NCBI RefSeq assembly: GCF_024763615.1
Contig: NC_077224.1
Location: 50,292,712 to 50,356,711 of the forward strand
Direction of reading: 5' to 3'
DNA from: Phlebotomus papatasi
Lineage: Eukaryota > Arthropoda > Insecta > Diptera > Psychodidae
DNA length: 64,000 nt
The position numbers were made by a program, and so were the translations under genes. Position 1 is the first letter of the stretch. Each line of letters begins with the position of its first letter. Under the pieces are notes generated by a model, which saw only the letters and a program-made list of their open reading frames with translations, was not told where the DNA came from and did no database searches. Below, one piece after another: positions 38,123-48,457 of the stretch.

Positions 38123-41100
38123 ATGGGTGATCACGATGGATTAAAGTTTGAGGGAAATCGAATAAAGTATAGACGGACCAAAAGTGTCACAAGGGCCGAA
38201 GAGATCATCCAAAAGGAGTACAAACAGCGAAGATCTCAGCCAGACAAACCGTAAGATTACTCACTTATCGCACATTCTTTCCCGGACTTTCAATGTTCCA
38301 AAGTTGCGGGGCAAGCCTACAAATCAAGTTTTTATTCTTATCTACAGAAAATTCTCATTTCAATACTTAAACCACTGATAACGCATTTTTTTATCAACTC
38401 TCTCACTCACAATCACTCAATATGCGCCATGCAGTACACAACAGCCATATGATTTGTGTACATTTTTTGATGAGGTTTTTAAATATAAAAATTTATTACT
38501 TGATCATCAATTTAACAAGTCAAACACATTTTGCCAGACTTACAAATCTTCGGTATTCGAATTGTCAATTAGAAAATACCTTGAACACCTTGAACAGTAT
38601 GACTAAGCATTAAAGTTCAAAATATAATTTTAAGATCATTCTGAATTTGCTCAATGAGAAAAAATACAAAGTCGTAAAATATGCAATCGTAAGTAACAGG
38701 GGCGTTAGGAGAAAGCTTTCAAGCTTCGCACATATTATGGCCTCAAACACTTCATATATTTTCCCCATATTCTTTTTATGAATCTGGTCTATGGCAATAT
38801 ATTTTAATAACTATTCAACTATTTAATAACTATTCACTTTTTCATTATCGTCAAGAAACTTTTGGCCGATGATAAATTATCAACATTTGGAAAAGAATTA
38901 TTTTTCATATGAAATAAATTTGATTGAGTATTTTTGAAAGACATAAATAATATCTATAATTTATGAACAACTCATTTGCAAAAAGAAAAATCTTATAAAA
39001 TATAATTTTTTTGTATTATTTTACCATCTCATTTCTCTAACATAGCTTTGTCAAGAAACTTTTGGCCAATACTGTGACTACTATGTGTGTAAAGTTATAC
39101 CGCTAAAACATTCTACGTCTTTCCTATCTCCCTGTCTTTTGAAAATCTAAAAGCAGGGAAAGTAAAAAGTCTTGAGTCCTTTTTTAAGTTTTATTTTGAA
39201 GATGAAATTAATGTAGTTAGGATTATCGGGATTATCCGATTTAGATAAAATATGCACAGTTTTGTTTGTTACATCTTAAGCATTTTGCTGGCAATTTCAT
39301 AATTCCGCGATTGAAGGAGTTCTCGTTCTACCGATAAGAAACTTGACTAGCCCTTTGTTACAAGCCTTTCTTGAGGACAGTTTTGTACCATCAAGAAAAT
39401 TTTGCAAATGCTTGAAAGGGTGATAATAATTGCTTGGTGCTAGGTCTCAATACGGCAGATGCGATAGAACATCCCATCAAGGCTCTCGAAGCTTCTAGAG
39501 CGCCATTAAAAATGTGTAGGGGGAAGTGGGGCACCTTGGAATATGGAACAACCTTGAAATTAAGATTTTTCTCCTATTTTTATATGAAGTTGTGTCACCA
39601 TAGTGTAATTTAGCTTATCAATCTGTTTGTACAGCTAAATTATAGCATGATAAGGCTAAATTTTATTTAAAAATAGGTAAAAAAATACCAATTTCAAAGC
39701 TATCCCATATTCAAAAGTGCCCCACTTCCCCCTACGGCTTGGAGTTTTTAGAAGGAACACAACATCCTTCGTAGTGGCCAATTCTGGGCCCTTCTGCTCA
39801 TTCGCCTGGTTTATTTTGGTCAATTGTTGACAATAGAGGTCCAAATTGATCATTTTGCCATTTTGGACAGAAGCTTATAATGGATGATTCCCTTCCAATC
39901 CCACCAAACACACAGAACAGATGTTTTGGTCGTTATTCCGGGCTTGGCGATCGTTTGGGCCGGCTCATCACACTTGGATCAAGATTTTTTCCGATTGCTG
40001 TTCTCGTATGTAACCCATTTTAGCTGAGATTCTATACACTCTCAGCCTTTGTAGTCCGAGGTGAAATTCGACATCGTCAGATCAAGCCCAAATTTTGGAT
40101 CTACACGTTTGGATATTCATAGATCACGAATATCATATGCGCTAAAAATAGATTTTCGTAGACGTCCCGTCCTTCGTATAACCACTTCTGGAGAGAGAAC
40201 GAAAAGTGTTATCTATTTCTATAATTTCTATATCGACAAGCGGTTTTCGGCAAAGGTTAAAATATCGATGGGTGACTAGAAGTTGGTGATGTCAAATCCA
40301 CCGCCACTACCCTACCGCCATTTTGGAACAACGCTAAGTTTTGTTTTCCCAATAACTCAGCCCCTATGGCATCAATCGATCTCAAATTTTAATATGTTAT
40401 AGCTGGGTTTAAGACCTTTTGATTAAAAAAAGATTTAAGCCCCCATATCATTTTGATTTGAGCTATAAGGGGTCAAAATTGAATTTTCAAATTGCATTAT
40501 CTTCGGTTCTAATTATTAAAATTTGAAAAATTTTGAACCATAATTTGTTGTTGCATCAGATACTGTATTGGGTACATAAACAACACATTTGTCGTAGTAA
40601 TACTGAAGAACATATCAAATTTTCTTTTGTTTACCTTCATTTTGGAGAACTGTAACATACAATTGGCTTTATCAAACGCAAAAATGTAAAAGAACTTTTT
40701 TTCTTAAAGTGTTATAACTTTGAAAACATTTTTAGTATGACACAATGCAATATAATATCGTATTACTATCTTAATTACTCCTAAAAGAAACCTGACGCAA
40801 AAGGACTCAAGACATTTTACTTGACCTAATATTCAGTTTAATTAAAAACAGTTAAAGAACTTATAAATCGTCTCATGTTGTCCAATTTATAGAAAATTGA
40901 GGAAGAAAATGAGAATTTAATTGAAATCATGATTATTTTGAATAAAATGAAGAAATTCTCACAAAATCTCTCACTGCAATTATTTATTTGTTATTGTCAC
41001 CAACAATGCTATAATTAGACATTTGCTTAATGACAAAAATTATGCAACTATTTTTCTCCAAAGGGGTTAGATTATATGATGGCCTAAATAGTTCTTGTAT

Positions 41101-44100
41101 ATAAGTATTTTATAATTTTCTAAAAATATGGAAATATGAGGAAAATGCAAGGGGCAAACAACTGACTAAAATTACATGTCGTAGAATCAATATTCACAAA
41201 ATATTCACAATTTTATATGGGAAGAAGAAAATATTCGAATATTTTTCAAAATATTCGCAATATTCAGAATTTTTTGCAAATATTCGCGATATTCACGAAT
41301 TTTGAAAAATTTTCGCGATATTCGCAATATTCGCAATATTCGTAGTATTGAAGAAATGTTCGAGATATTCGCAATATTCGCGAAATATTCACGATATTCG
41401 CAATATTCAGCAATTATTCGCGATATTCACAATATTCACGATATTTGTGAAATATTCACAATATTCACGAAAAAGTGCCAATATTCGCGATATTCACAAG
41501 GTAGATGTCGTAGACTCGCGAGTTGTTTCCCCCTTGGGAAAATGCTGAAAATTTTCAAATCCGATATTTTCCGGAAATAAAAGAGATCGATGCTTCATAT
41601 TTTTACAATAAATAGCATTCATAATTCTTCTTAAACCTGATGAGCAAGGAATTTGGAAAATTAAAAAGAAATGAAAATTTTCAATTCTTTTGAAATATTT
41701 TTTGCAGTACAAATTTTGACATAACTCATTTTCCAAAATTTATTAATTAGAGAGTGTTTGCAGATAGGTACTCTCTGAAGAAATATCTTCCCCGTTTCAG
41801 GATTATTATAAGAATTTTCAATCTATAAAATCTTTTAAGTTTTGCTACTAGTTCTTCTGGTCCCTACATCCTACAAGATACCATACCAGAATTTTTCTGG
41901 TATTACAGATTAAACACTCAATCTGTACCCCGAACGGAATTACAAACAATATGGGAATGTTGGCATAGTTCGCACAGAGTGATCCTTCAAACAAGTCAAA
42001 TTTTCTCTTTGTTTGCAAAGAGCTAGTTCGTCATTTCTTAGCCATAAGATAGATCATTATTAAGCTGATAAAACGAGATGAGAAATCGTAGGTCAGCTCT
42101 TTGCAAACAAAGAGAAATTTCGCATCATTTGAAGCAGAGGCGTGCAAGAACAGTTAAAACCGAATAAACGTCAAATGAAACATGTACGTCAATGGTCAAA
42201 ACGCTACCAGAATAAACTTATTTTGACGTTTATTCGGTTTCAACGGTTCTTGCACACCTCTGGTTTGAAGGTTCACTTTGTGCGAACCATGCCTACATTC
42301 CCCTATTATTTTTCCGAGTAGGAGAGACCGGGGAAGAATTATCCACGTATGGTATTAGACAGTGAGATGTTATTATATAGCCTACCTTAGAAGGAATATT
42401 GAAGAAACCACTACTTATTCGAAGAAAGCACGTCCCTTCCTATTCATTGAAATATTTATCAGCCTGTTACAAACATTTTTCTTACAAATTATACGAAATA
42501 AAAAAAATCATTTGATGGCTAAAGCTGCCCCGGTCTCCCCTACCACATTATTTTGTCTCCTCAATCTTTAGAATTTTTTTTAGCATTGATTTTCTACCCC
42601 TTGCAGATGCCATCGACCACAGGATTCCCTTTTTACGTGGAGTTCAGGTTTCAACAACTTCACTGGATTGGTCAATTGGGGCTTCCTACTTCTAACCATG
42701 GGAGGATTCCGTCTCCTTCTGGAGAATTTCATAAAATACGGCATTCGAATTGACCCTATTCAATGGTACATTGTCCTGACTGGAAAGAATGAGGGTGAAG
42801 GATTTCCCTCCCTTATCCTTACAGTCTGTAAGAAATAATGCGAAAAATTGCTAATTTCTGCAATATGTTGCCCTAATTTGTTGACTTTTTGCAGACACCC
42901 TTGTGCCGATCCTGATTTGTCTGCTGGTGGAAAAGGGTCTGGCAGTAGAGATTATTACTGAGGGATTCGGGATGTTCATCCATGTGATCAATATCGTTGT
43001 TCTTGTGCTCATTCCAATGGTCATTATACACGTTAAGGGTCAAATCTTCAGTCTCAGTGAGTGTACAAACATTAGATCGTTTTTAGAAGGTTTATCCAAC
43101 AACTTTCTTCAACAGTTGGTGCTAGTTTTGTCTGCTTTGTCTACTCCATTCTGTTCATGAAGCTCTGGAGCTATGTCCAGGTCAATATGTGGTGCCGTCA
43201 TGATATAGTCTCACCCAAATCCACAAAAACCCGAAAGAGAACTCAAAGTATCTCAATAGCTCAGTTGCGTAAGTTATTTATGGATTTTTGTTCTTAAACT
43301 AGGCGATAACAGCGATAATTTCCAATTACAGAAAAAGATACGGCGCAAAAGAATGATTTTGATGGAATGGATGCAATGAAGAAAGATACTCATCAACCTG
43401 AAGTTCTCATTCAGTATCCTCAAAATCTTCATCTAACAGATCTTCTGTACTTCATCTTCGCTCCAACGCTCTGTTACGAATTAAATTTCCCCAGAACTTC
43501 GAGGATCAGGAAGCGTTTCTTGCTTAAACGAATTCTTGAAGTTCTGATTGGGGTGAATGTTGTAATGGCACTTTTCCAGCAGTGGATGATTCCTTCAGTG
43601 AGAAACTCCTTGACACCGTTTTCCAACATGGACTTGGCTCATGCAACTGTGAGACTTCTTAAGCTCTCGGTAAGTTATTAAGTAAAGATTTTCTGCTTAG
43701 ACTCCATGGGAAGATCGATACTCCTTCTATTTTTTGAAACCTCGAACTTTTTGGTTTTACCTTTACCTGTAAGGCTGTTTGCATATTCGTTCGATTGTTA
43801 CGAGATCTAGGAGTTAAACGGTTTGAGATTGTAACTTTGGGTCTGCGTGGACCCCCCCCCCTCCTCAATTGACTATAAAATCATTAAGAGGACCTTAATT
43901 TTTCCCACTTATTTTCTTCCAAGGGGTTAGCAATTAAAGTTGGCGAGTAAATCGTTAGTAGTATACCGACTGAACGGCACCGATCACTCTGCATGATCGG
44001 AAGAACTGTTTAGCCCTGGTTTTTTCCTGTTCAAAACTATGATTTTATTCTAAAAAATGGCTTCAATCAATTTAATACTCATGTAATAATTTTTTTCATA

Positions 44101-47100
44101 TATATGTACGAAATTATCCGGAGCAAGAAATCACATTGATCCTTTTCTTACATCAATGTATTTCGATGATAACTGTTAAAATTTTTTCAACCGATTTAAA
44201 TCGGTCGGTTTTGGCGGATTGTGGGATCAACCTTTTTTATTTTTTTATTATTTTCTTTGAAGCTTTGGCACGATTTTAAGTGCTTTCAAAATCGATTTAA
44301 ATAGATTATGAACCGGTAATTAAATTAATTGGGGTATTATAAAACTAAGAACTACTCAAACTTTTAACTCATATCATTTTGCTATATAAAAATTATAATT
44401 TCTTGAGATTTCCTTAGTGTTTTACAATAAGATAGTAATTTTTCACTTTAAGTCTATAATTCATGAGAGAACCACAAATAGGTATATACTAGTGTAAAAT
44501 TCCTTTAGGGAAGTTTGAAGATCCTGAGAAAAATTCTTATACTCTTGTTTCCGATTTATATAGAAATTAGATCTTGTTGGGGAAGCTTTCATAGCCTCAT
44601 CTCGGGTACTAAAAAAGATTGCTTTCCCCCGAGGAAGGAAGAAATAAGATGAGAATGTAAAGTGCAAACTGACATGTGGAAAGATTTCTCCATAAGAATT
44701 TTGAAGGTAAAGGTCTATAAAAGACAGGAGTTATGGTATTTTCTTGGATTTTGGAGATCGACACGATATCCCTGTGATTGGTTACAAAGAGTTCGAATTT
44801 TAAACGTCATGCCATCCCTCAAAATCGTAAAAATATTTCGGTTTCGGTCTTGAAGGTCAATTTTGCGAATCTAAAGTTTTGAAAAAAATTTCGGAACGAT
44901 GTTTGTCCGCTCGTTAGTTGATACTAGATCGAGAGGTTAAACAGTGGAAGATCAATACTTCAAATCTTCATGTGTTCTTTTTTTGTGATACGTTCCTTAG
45001 TTTGTTAATTATAATGGCCCTGGCACACCTTTTAAATCAAAAAAAAATTAATGAAATTTAAATTCACATCCCTTCCCTTCTTAAATTATTTGGATAAGTC
45101 CATCCTACTCTTCTTCTTCTTCTTTTAAACATCGCGCAAAATTTAATTTATTTCAATATAATTTCAGGTTAAGAAAAATGAGATAGAAATATGCAAAACG
45201 TTGCAAGAAAAAGGGGATGTGAATTTTAATTTCACGAAATTTTCCTGATCTAAAGGTGTGCCGGAGCCATAATGGTTCTGGCACACCTTTTAGATCGGTA
45301 AAATTTCATGTAATCGAAATTCACATCCCTCTCTTTCTCAAACATAATGCATATGACTATTTCATTTTTTCGCACTCGATGTTTAATTGAACTAAATTTA
45401 ATTTGGCGTGATGTTCAAAAGAAAAAGAAGAGTCCAAAAGACTGAGAGGTGTACAAGAGCCACACACACACAAAAATTTTGTCTCTAAATTTAAGAATAT
45501 ATAAGATCCTGGGAACTAAAATTGGACGTGAATCCCCGAGGCGTTTAAGTTTAGAAGCTCTGAGCGAAAGAAATGGGCTAGAATCCCTAGCTCTTTCAAG
45601 TTAAGAGATCGGGAACTTAAGTTCAGCATTAGCTGCAAAATGAAAAATGTCTACAGATTTGCAAATTGCAACTAAAATTAAATGATCAAGGATTTAGAAT
45701 TATAGAGCATTGGCATTCATTGGATGGGATTTGAAATTAAATTCCTGGGCGTTTCTGTTTAAGAATTTTCTATTTTTCTGTGTGCATAAACGTTTAACTT
45801 CTACAACCGAAATTAGTTTTTTTTCGTTTCTTTTGAGAAATGATCCAACGATGTTTTTGCATTTTTGGATATGGATTAGAGATTAAGACCAACGTTTGAT
45901 CCATAATAATAGCTACTCATTCTTTTATTGGCCTGAAAACATCAAAGGTTACAAATAAGTCTCTCGTGGGTTATTTCTAAACTTCTTCGAGTGGTTAATA
46001 GATTTATTTGAAAAAATTTTGAATTTCGATGAAGTTTAACTGATTTCATTAGGTTATTAATTTTCAACCATAATTAGATTTTATGCGTTTGAACGTAGTT
46101 TCTGGTAGGTTTCAAGATCTGTTTTGCATCGGTTTACATCGGTCGTGAACCGATAAATGAAAAAAGGCGTGACAAACCGTTCAGGGCTTTGCAAAGTCCT
46201 CAAACTCGTGACTTAGCTCAAAAGTACTTTATCATCATTTACAGTTTACCGGTTTTCAACTGATTTGAACCGATTCATAAATTATTCAAAAAATCCCATA
46301 AAATATGAAATTTTAGCATTAAAATTAATTATTGTTTAGGAAGCGGTTCACAACCGATTGGAACAATTTTAGACTTGTCAGAAATTCCAAGACCTTTTAC
46401 AAGCCCAAATACGATACCATTCGATTGAGAAATATGCTCTTTACTATAGCCTTTTAAATCTTTGATCTTGAAAACCGTTATTAGGAATGATTGGATATTT
46501 TCGTATATGGACGATGAGTAATCTTTAAAACATATTCAAATATGAAAGAAATCGAACGACGTGTTTTCGAGCAATCCCAAGAAAAATATGGTTTTGGAGG
46601 GGAAGTTTAGGAGTGGGAAAAAATTAGGGGCGTGTTAACGGTCCCAGGATCGACTTTTGGAGGGGTCCCTCGAAGACTCGAAGTTTATTTGACCTCTAGA
46701 TGTGGTAAGGACCTGACGAATGGATTAGATGGACGGACGGACAAAGAGCGTGACGTTAAAAATACGAAACTTTAGATTTCCAAAATTTGAACAAAATGCG
46801 TCCCCTTATGGATAAGAAGTCAAAATATATATAACTCAAAATCAAGGGATTCTATTCACACCTCTCTCTCTCGCTCTGTGAAATTCGAGCAGTGAAAAAT
46901 TGGTGCAAATTTGGCTATGCTCTAACTTGTACAGAGAGTTCCGGCTTAAGTGAAAACGGATTGAAAGAATTTGATATGAATTGCCTACTATTAAGAACTC
47001 ATTTATAAAATAATTTATGTAATCGTTGGCGCCGAAAATAGGCCAAAAAATTAGCGCCAAAAATGTTTTGCATACATCACGGCGTTTCCGTAACTTATTC

Positions 47101-47921
47101 CAAAGACCTCTCCTGTGCGTATGCAATTATTCTGCGCCACCACTGGAGTGTATTCGCGGGCTTTTTTCGGTCCCGAGAATTTCTTTGAAAGCGGAACTTC
47201 CTGTATTGATTGATTTTAAATTGATGAGGCTGGTAAACAACTTTATTCAAATTTACACGTTCAAGCATCCCAAAAAGTGTCCTTAACTTGGATATTGGGT
47301 TAATTTAATTAAAAACTCATTTATTTATATTTAATAAATCTTTATGGCCTTCTTGTTTTAAGATTCCCAACCATCTGGTATGGCTGTGCTTCTTCTACCT
47401 CACGTTCCATTCCTTCCTGAACTTGATGGGGGAACTCTTGCAGTTCGCGGACCGGAACTTCTACTGTGACTGGTGGAATGCCAATAGCATAGATACATTC
47501 TGGAGGACTTGGAACATGCCGGTGCATCGTTGGTGCGTTCGTCATCTCTACATTCCAGTCGTGGATATGGGGTTTGGCAAAACAGCCGCCTCAATCACAG
47601 TCTTCTTTATCAGTGCCTTCTTCCATGAGTACCTGGTACAATCCCAACACAATTATCTCAATCTCTGAGCCCTTTAATAACATGTTTCGCAATTTTCAGG
47701 TCAGTGTTCCACTGAGGATGTTCAAAGTGTGGGCTTTTATGGGAATGATGGGTCAGATTCCTCTGTCTTGGGTGTCCAATTTTGCCAAGAAGCGCTTTGG
47801 ACCGCGTTGGGGAAATACAATTGTTTGGTCATCACTGATTATAGGCCAACCTCTTGCCGTTATGATGTACTACCATGACTACGTTGTCACGCATTACAAT
47901 GAAGTTTTGGTGGAGTCTTGA
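38123..47921 (+). CDS. DGAT1: Diacylglycerol O-acyltransferase 1 (fly midway orthologue)
   Basis: Encodes the ER multi-pass MBOAT enzyme that joins diacylglycerol and acyl-CoA in the last step of triglyceride synthesis. Exons: 38123-38250, 42607-42827, 42895-43056, 43116-43268, 43332-43669, 47363-47635, 47700-47921. Every junction is GT/AG, the phases agree, and the product is 498 aa, the usual DGAT1 length. Exon 1 gives a basic cytosolic N-terminus (YRRTKSVTRAEEI, as in fly midway) and joins to CHRPQDSLF, the conserved DGAT1 entry motif at residues 44-52. Later motifs are APTLCYELNFPR (exon 5), FYCDWWN at 367-373, and the catalytic MBOAT histidine in SAFFHEYL at residue 422. Many hydrophobic segments follow. 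Short introns are 59-67 nt; introns 1 (4.36 kb) and 5 (3.69 kb) are filled with repeats. The CHRPQDSLF motif favours DGAT1 over sterol O-acyltransferase. The ATG at 38123 is the first in the conserved frame. DARS2 starts 536 bp downstream. Confidence 0.96.
38851..39074. mobile_element. Tc1-like end fragment (IR/DR half)
   Basis: TCAAGAAACTTTTGGCC occurs twice, about 200 bp apart, and the right end reads ..AATACTG. The stretch between resembles the terminal 200 bp of the palindromic element at 15741-17403 (TTTGGAAAA..ATATGAAATAAA..ACTCATTTGCAAAAAG). It is a related but distinct subfamily, lacking its other half. Confidence 0.65.
39519..39732. mobile_element. 214-bp TA-flanked MITE (GGGGGAAGTGGGGCA)
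   Basis: GGGGGAAGTGGGGCACCTTG and AAAAGTGCCCCACTTCCCCC are inverted, with TA at 39517-39518 and 39733-39734. GGAATATGG and CCATATTC extend the pairing. Lies in DGAT1 intron 1. Confidence 0.88.
40310..40520. repeat. R1 fragment in DGAT1 intron 1
   Basis: Matches the GCCATTTTGG, AGTATGTTATAGCTGGG and GAGCTATAAGGGGTCAAA phrases of the R1 family, in the same order as the copy at about 57890-58540. Confidence 0.6.
41190..41510. repeat. AT-rich minisatellite, about 9-bp unit (ATATTCGCA)
   Basis: About 320 bp of imperfect repeats of ATATTCGCA/ATATTCACR in DGAT1 intron 1. Because the unit is a multiple of three, it keeps reading frames open and creates spurious ORFs full of Ile, Phe, Arg and Tyr. 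Confidence 0.85.
41953..42303. mobile_element. MITE with TIR GGGAATGTTGGCATAGTTCGC, interrupted
   Basis: GGGAATGTTGGCATAGTTCGC and GCGAACCATGCCTACATTCCC are inverted, and GATCCTTCAAAC / GTTTGAAGGTTC and CTCTTTGTTTGCAAAGAGCT / AGCTCTTTGCAAACAAAGAG extend the palindrome. The right arm is split by the hAT-type MITE at 42135-42262. Confidence 0.85.
42135..42262. mobile_element. hAT-type MITE (CAGAGGTGTGCAAGAAC), copy 1, nested
   Basis: Starts CAGAGGCGTGCAAGAAC and ends GTTCTTGCACACCTCTG. Flanking octamers ATTTGAAG and GTTTGAAG differ at one base, matching the 8-bp target duplication of hAT elements. 128 bp, nearly palindromic. Confidence 0.88.
42321..42540. mobile_element. 220-bp TA-flanked MITE (GGAGAGACCGGGG)
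   Basis: GGAGAGACCGGGGAAG and GCCCCGGTCTCCCC are inverted, with TA at 42319-42320 and 42541-42542. It ends 66 bp before DGAT1 exon 2. Confidence 0.83.
45016..45268. mobile_element. MITE (GGCACACCTTTTAGATC family), copy 1
   Basis: GGCCCTGGCACACCTTTTAAA and (reverse complement of right) GGCTCCGGCACACCTTTAGA are inverted. ATAAT flanks both sides (45011-45015, 45269-45273), a possible 5-bp target duplication. CACATCCC and GGGATGTG lie near the ends. Confidence 0.75.
45274..45461. mobile_element. MITE (GGCACACCTTTTAGATC family), copy 2
   Basis: Starts GGTTCTGGCACACCTTTTAG directly after copy 1 and ends GAGGTGTACAAGAGCC. The arms are more diverged and the right arm is shorter. Confidence 0.65.
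46440..46920. repeat. R2 interspersed repeat copy in DGAT1 intron 5
   Basis: Shares AATATGGTTTTGGAGG, GGTCCCTCGAAGACTCGAAG and ATTCGAGCAGTGAAAA with the copy near 15230-15640, in the same order. Confidence 0.5.
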
Positions 47922-48457
47922 GATTTGTACCAAATATAGAATTCTAGATTAAAAAATATTCAAAGAAATAGTATCATTAAAAGCTCTATCTACGTCCGTT
48001 AATATTCAAAATATAAAAGCTTCATCAATCTTCTCTGCATTACCGACATATTCATCAAACACCGCCCCCAGTGGTTCAGCAGAGAAACATTTTTCAGTGT
48101 GTGACTGTGACAGCAAAAGTCGTCATAGGAAAGGTTAGAAATTTCAGTTTCATAATATTTTTATAAAATTTCACGGGAAAATAAAATTTTTCCCAATTTA
48201 TTTTAGCACTCGTGTGCCTGTTTATTATTAATGAGTGTGATGTTGAAAACTTATTTCTTCTCTAGGCTGAATTGGAGCTTTTCTAGACGATACAACTTAG
48301 TAGCGTCTGAAGTTTTATTGTTTACTTCGCCGGTATTTAATTATTTTATTGAATAAAAGTTTTCCTTTTAGTGATTGTGATTCCCAATGTTTTCAACTCC
48401 ATCTAATTGAAGGATTTATCGTCTTTCCAGAGTGCTCAAATTGGAAATTCGTGTAAA
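47922..48457. other. DGAT1-DARS2 intergenic spacer
   Basis: Holds the DGAT1 3' UTR, with ATTAAA at 47948-47953, and the DARS2 5' region. An initiator-like TCAGTG lies at 48094-48099. A 3' splice-site-like tttccag ends at 48430, 27 nt before the DARS2 ATG, so a 5' UTR intron of roughly 300 nt is possible. The promoter assignment is inference. Confidence 0.45.

Larger units (their letters stand above)
38251..42606 (+). other. DGAT1 intron 1, repeat-filled
   Basis: A 4,356-nt phase-2 intron bounded by gtaaga and ttgcag. It contains a Tc1-like end fragment, a TA-flanked MITE, an R1 fragment (about 40310-40520), an AT minisatellite and two nested MITEs, all listed separately. I see no exon inside it: the DGAT1 frame joins directly from PDKP to CHRPQDSLF. 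Confidence 0.9.
43670..47362 (+). other. DGAT1 intron 5, repeat-filled
   Basis: A 3,693-nt phase-0 intron bounded by gtaagt and ttttaag. It holds two adjacent copies of the GGCACACCTTTTAGATC MITE and an R2-family block (about 46160-46920). The stretch 46990-47290 is less AT-rich but has no coding signal I trust. Confidence 0.88.

Noticed and set aside
41302..41580. 92-codon ORF rich in Ile, Arg, Phe and Tyr
   Set aside because: It is a product of the 9-bp minisatellite, whose unit is a multiple of three.
38123..47921. Sterol O-acyltransferase as the identity of the MBOAT gene
   Set aside because: CHRPQDSLF, APTLCYELNFPR, FYCDWWN and the overall length fit DGAT1 better.
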